A DNA stretch of 64,000 bases from contig NZ_CP104285.1 in the NCBI RefSeq assembly GCF_025244905.1, forward strand, positions 3,782,001 through 3,846,000, in the 5' to 3' direction. The translations under genes and the position numbers were made by a program. A model generated the notes under the pieces. The model was not told where the DNA came from. It worked only from the letters and a program-made list of their open reading frames with translations, and made no database searches. The stretch comes from Enterobacter mori. Lineage in GTDB: Bacteria; Pseudomonadota; Gammaproteobacteria; Enterobacterales; Enterobacteriaceae. Shown here piece by piece: positions 61,083-64,000 of this stretch. Numbering within the stretch: the first letter of the stretch is position 1; each line of letters opens with the position of its first letter.

Positions 61083-61877
61083 TTACAGGTGGCGACAGAA
61101 GCCGCCGGAAACGTCCAGCGCGGCACCGGTGGTAAACGAGGCCAGCGGCGAGGCAAGAAACAGCAGCGCCTGTGCGGGTTCCTGCGGTTTACCAAGGCGC
61201 GCCATCGGAATGCCGCGTTTGCGGGCGATATCCGCCGTCCACTCCGGCCAGCTCTGGCTTTTGTCGGTCCGATTTTCAAAGCGTCGCTGCCACTGGCCGG
61301 ACTCCACCATGCCGAGCAAAATTGAATTCACGCGGATGCCTTTGCCCACCAGCTCTTTGGAGAGCGTGAGCGTCATGTTCAGCAGCGCGGCGCGAGCGGC
61401 GGAGGTGGCGATCATGTGCTCCTCCGGCTGCAGCGCCAGCAGAGAGTTCACGCAGGTGATGGAGGCGATGTCGGACTGCTCCAGCAGAGGCTGAAACGCC
61501 TGCACCGGGTTGATCACCCCGAACAGTTTCAGCTCGGCCTCGTGCAGCCACGCCTCGCGCGGGGTGTCGTGGAAGTGCGCCACGTAGCCCTGCCCGGCGT
61601 TGTTGATCAGCATATCCGCCGCGCCAAAGCGGGCCTGCACCGCCTCCGCGAAGGCCTGCATCTCGTCGGCTTTCAGCACGTCGCAGCGATAAGAGAAAAT
61701 CTCCCCGTCGGGATAGTCGTTTTGCAGCGCCGCGTGGGCGCTGGCGAGCCGGTCCGGATCGCGGCCGCAGAAGGCCACCTTTGCCCCCTCGCCCAGCAGC
61801 AGGCGCAGCGTTTCAAAGCCAATGCCGGACGAACCGCCGGTAACGACCGCTACGCGTCCGTCAATGTGTGCATTCAT
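61083..61877 (-). CDS. Atypical short-chain dehydrogenase (catalytic Tyr and Lys replaced)
   Basis: A 264-residue SDR fold. The NAD(P) motif TGGSSGIGFE (about 13-22) and INNAGQG (about 91-97) are normal, and Ser145 is in place (CVNSLLAL). The YxxxK pair, however, reads Thr158 and Arg162 in MIATSAARAAL, confirmed from the DNA. Canonical hydride-transfer chemistry therefore looks disabled or altered. The 3' end of the hydrolase gene overlaps its start by 17 bases. It may bind cofactor for another purpose or use a different acid-base residue. Confidence 0.8.
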   Translation of the reverse strand: MNAHIDGRVAVVTGGSSGIGFETLRLLLGEGAKVAFCGRDPDRLASAHAALQNDYPDGEIFSYRCDVLKADEMQAFAEAVQARFGAADMLINNAGQGYVAHFHDTPREAWLHEAELKLFGVINPVQAFQPLLEQSDIASITCVNSLLALQPEEHMIATSAARAALLNMTLTLSKELVGKGIRVNSILLGMVESGQWQRRFENRTDKSQSWPEWTADIARKRGIPMARLGKPQEPAQALLFLASPLASFTTGAALDVSGGFCRHL

Positions 61878-62634
61878 CGCCTACCTCCTGGTGAATACGT
61901 AAAAGCTGTTGATTAAAAAACGCCGCGTTATCGAGATAGCTGGCGTGTCCGGCCTGCGGAATGGCGGTGAACGGCATGCCGTAGCGAACCGCCAGCCCCT
62001 GCACCAGCTCAGGTTGGGTAATGGCATCCTGCTCGCCGCACCAGACTTCAAAGGTGCCCGAATAGCGCGTCAGCCAGCCGTGAATATCGTCGTGCGCCAG
62101 CATCCACGCGGCGGCGAGATAGCCTTCCGGGCGCAGGGCTCGCATGCCCGTCGCAACGGTCTCGATGTCCTCCGCGCGCGCGCCGGGGTGCAGCAGCTTC
62201 GCCGCGCGGGTCTGGGCGAGGATCTCACCGCCGAGCGCCATCTGCTGTTCGCGATTGCGCCACACCTGCTCGCGCTGCGCCGGGGCGGCATTGCCGTAGC
62301 CCTGCGCGGCATCCGCCAGCACCAGATGGATGACGCGATCCGGGAACTTCGCCGCAAAGGCGCTGGCGACCAGCGCGCCGAGCGAATGACCCAACAGCAC
62401 CGCCTGCCAGACGCCCGCGCGATCGAGCATCGCCGCCAGCGCGTCGGCGTAATCCCCCGCGTTTGCCCGCTCAACCGCCAGCATCGGGCTTTCGCCATAG
62501 CCGGGCATGTCCCACGCCAGCACGCGAAAGCCGTCCAGCGTCATCTGCTTGTGCCAGGAGGCCGCGCCGGAGCTGATACCGTGCAGCAGCATCAGCGGAA
62601 TGCCGCTTCCCTGTTCACGAAAACCCGTCATCAT
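61861..62634 (-). CDS. Alpha/beta-fold hydrolase
   Basis: A 257-residue hydrolase. The oxyanion-hole region is MLLHGISSGAASW; the nucleophile elbow is LLGHSLGALVAS (Ser about 85); the catalytic His is in PQAGHASYLDN near the C-terminus. Members hydrolyse esters, lactones or C-C bonds of meta-cleavage products. No motif fixes the substrate. It is between cupin and SDR genes in the operon. Confidence 0.85.
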   Translation of the reverse strand: MMTGFREQGSGIPLMLLHGISSGAASWHKQMTLDGFRVLAWDMPGYGESPMLAVERANAGDYADALAAMLDRAGVWQAVLLGHSLGALVASAFAAKFPDRVIHLVLADAAQGYGNAAPAQREQVWRNREQQMALGGEILAQTRAAKLLHPGARAEDIETVATGMRALRPEGYLAAAWMLAHDDIHGWLTRYSGTFEVWCGEQDAITQPELVQGLAVRYGMPFTAIPQAGHASYLDNAAFFNQQLLRIHQEVGDECTH

Positions 62635-62640
62635 GCCCCC

Positions 62641-63171
62641 TTAGTTCCGCTTCACTTTAGAGAGCGGATGATCGGCGGGGTAGGTCGGGATTTCCGGCTT
62701 ATTGGTCCCCAGCATGACGCACATCAGCGCCTCTTCTTCACCGTGGTTGAACAGCCCGCGATAGATGCCCGGCGGGACGGAGATCAGATCACGCTCGCGC
62801 AGCACGGTTTCGGTGTAGTTGTCGCCGTCCTGGATCATCAGCGTGATCTGCCCTTTAAGCATGAAGAACACCTCTTCCACGTCGTCGTGCAGATGCAGCG
62901 GCCCTTCGCACTTCGACGGCAGCACCATGGTGGAGAAGGTAAAGTGATCCGCCTGCACGGTGTTGGTATCGTTCGCCACGCCCGTTGCGCCGGTGCCGAT
63001 GTAACGCATCTGCGCCCGGCGGTATTTCGGATCAAAATCGGCCTGGAACTTCAGCGCGTTCCAGTCGTACTTGCGGCCTTCGAAGCGCGCGATGCGCGAC
63101 TCGACCCACTCTTCCATCGTCAGATGGTCAGGTTTGATGCCCGTTTTGTTGGTTACGGTTGAATCAGTCAT
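62641..63171 (-). CDS. Cupin-domain protein
   Basis: A 176-residue single cupin. The metal-site motif is PLHLHDDVEEVFFMLKG, with two His and a Glu, and a second motif PGIYRGLFNHGEEEALM provides the later His. The residues suit a mononuclear iron or manganese site, so it may be a dioxygenase or isomerase, but non-enzymatic cupins have the same motif. It is the second gene of the operon, 10 bases after the transporter gene. Confidence 0.8.
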   Translation of the reverse strand: MTDSTVTNKTGIKPDHLTMEEWVESRIARFEGRKYDWNALKFQADFDPKYRRAQMRYIGTGATGVANDTNTVQADHFTFSTMVLPSKCEGPLHLHDDVEEVFFMLKGQITLMIQDGDNYTETVLRERDLISVPPGIYRGLFNHGEEEALMCVMLGTNKPEIPTYPADHPLSKVKRN

Positions 63172-63181
63172 GACACTCTCC

Positions 63182-64000
63182 TCAGTAACGTCTCAGCAGC
63201 GGCAGTAACAGGACGCAGCCCACCGCCGCCATCACCGCCAGAAAAATCAGCCCGGAATCCATGCTGTGGGTGAAGGCGATAAGCGCGCCCATCACCGCCG
63301 GCGACAGCGCGCCCGCAAAGTTTCCCAGCCCGTTGAAGATGCCGCCCGCCGTGGCGCTCACCCGTGGATGGGTGGCCTTCGCCAGCAGGGCGAAAATGTT
63401 GGGTGCGCCGGTACCCCACATAAAGGTGCTGAAGCTCATCGCCGCGATGATGGTCAGCGGGGTATCGAGGTGCATCACCGCCGCCAGGCCGACGGCCGCC
63501 CCCGCCATCGAGATAAAACAGGCCGCCGCGCGCTTATCGACCCGGTCCGAAAGCCACGCGCCAATCACTTCCCCCGCCAGCATGGCGATGAACGGCATCG
63601 ACGACAGCCAGCCCGCGTGCTCAAGGTGAATGCCTTTGCCCTTAATCAGGTAGCCCGGCAGCCAGCCGTTGATGCCCCACAGGTAGGTCAGGAAAGCGAT
63701 GTTAAAAATGCAGATGATCCAGAAGTGCGGGCTGACAAACAGCTCGCGGCGCGCGGCACGTCGCTCGTCCTGAGACGCCTGCGAGGTGCTCGGTTTCGCC
63801 TCCAGACGGATCCCGCGCAGGCCAATGCGCACAAAGATCAGCACCGGTACGGTGAGCATCGCCATCACGAAAAAGGTGCTCTGCCAGCCGAAGGTGTTCA
63901 GCAGCCAGAGGGAGAGCGGAAAACCAATCGCCGCGCCCACCGGCGTGCCCAGCAGCCACAGCATGGTGGCGCGCGCCTGCAGATGCTGCGGGAAGTTGTG
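63182..64000 (-). CDS. MFS transporter (5' end outside the window)
   Basis: The last about 272 residues of a major facilitator are seen; the frame stays open to the window edge (HNFPQHLQARATMLWLLG). About eight hydrophobic helices are visible. The first visible segment resembles the conserved RxxARATML-type loop before TM4 of anion:cation symporters (tartrate/phthalate-type). It is the first known gene of the operon and probably imports the organic acid that the enzymes degrade. The true start is beyond 64000. Confidence 0.85.
   Translation of the reverse strand, partial: HNFPQHLQARATMLWLLGTPVGAAIGFPLSLWLLNTFGWQSTFFVMAMLTVPVLIFVRIGLRGIRLEAKPSTSQASQDERRAARRELFVSPHFWIICIFNIAFLTYLWGINGWLPGYLIKGKGIHLEHAGWLSSMPFIAMLAGEVIGAWLSDRVDKRAAACFISMAGAAVGLAAVMHLDTPLTIIAAMSFSTFMWGTGAPNIFALLAKATHPRVSATAGGIFNGLGNFAGALSPAVMGALIAFTHSMDSGLIFLAVMAAVGCVLLLPLLRRY

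Noticed and set aside
61909..63162. 417-codon open frame opposite hydrolase and cupin genes
   Set aside because: Spans two real genes and their gap in antisense; Arg/His-rich with no motif.

Overview
The window looks like a chromosomal segment from a member of the Enterobacteriaceae, most probably Enterobacter or a close relative. The gene order actS - idi - lysS - prfB - recJ - dsbC - xerD - fldB - cptA - sdhE - ygfZ - yqfA - bglA - ygfF - gcvPHT - ubiI - ubiH - pepP - ygfB - zapA - ssrS - fau - serA - rpiA - argP - yggE - argO - mscS - fbaA - pgk - epd - tktA - loiP follows the E. coli backbone. The proteins resemble, but are not identical to, their E. coli counterparts. Abundant REP/BIME palindromes with cores such as GCCCGGTGGCG and TACCCGGCCTAC fit Enterobacter-type genomes. 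The genus is inferred from synteny and protein resemblance only.

Region 1 (1-11.7 kb) is accessory. It holds the tail of an unknown gene, an OmpA-barrel-only protein, an IprA-like regulator and a FadL-family porin on the minus strand. An eight-gene co-directional array follows on the plus strand: major pilin, chaperone, usher, tip adhesin, a tandem-HD HD-GYP protein, a membrane ToxR/CadC-type regulator (YqeI/MarT-like), its FidL/YqeJ-like partner, and an FNR-like regulator with Fe-S-type cysteines. The array ends beside the 3' end of tRNA-Gly(CCC) (glyU), the tRNA next to which E. coli carries the ETT2 island. I infer a fimbrial locus with built-in cyclic-di-GMP and redox or envelope-sensing control.

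Region 2 (11.8-35.6 kb) is mostly backbone: cell-wall amidase activation (actS), isoprenoid isomerase (idi), the xerD-dsbC-recJ-prfB-lysS block with the prfB programmed frameshift, flavodoxin, flavinylation genes, and the glycine-cleavage operon gcvTHP with a PurR-like box. Three accessory pieces sit in it: an IS481-family element in the loop of a REP palindrome after ygfZ, an RpiR-type regulator next to bglA, and the scsABCD thiol-redox/copper-tolerance genes between bglA and ygfF.

Region 3 (35.9-55.6 kb) is backbone again: ubiquinone hydroxylases with pepP and ygfB, zapA - 6S RNA - fau, serA, rpiA, argP, yggE, argO, mscS, the epd-pgk-fbaA glycolytic operon with Cra and CRP sites, tktA and loiP. 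Between argP and yggE lies an IS110-family (IS621-like) element inserted at the CT of a REP. Its 5' non-coding end shows a bridge-RNA layout whose target guides match the REP in which it sits and whose donor guide matches its own right end.

Region 4 (55.8-64 kb) is accessory: an OprD-type porin, then a tight minus-strand operon (MFS transporter, cupin, alpha/beta hydrolase, atypical SDR, L-aspartate dehydrogenase, aldehyde dehydrogenase, ThDP-dependent enzyme). It runs off the window and reads as a catabolic pathway of unknown substrate.
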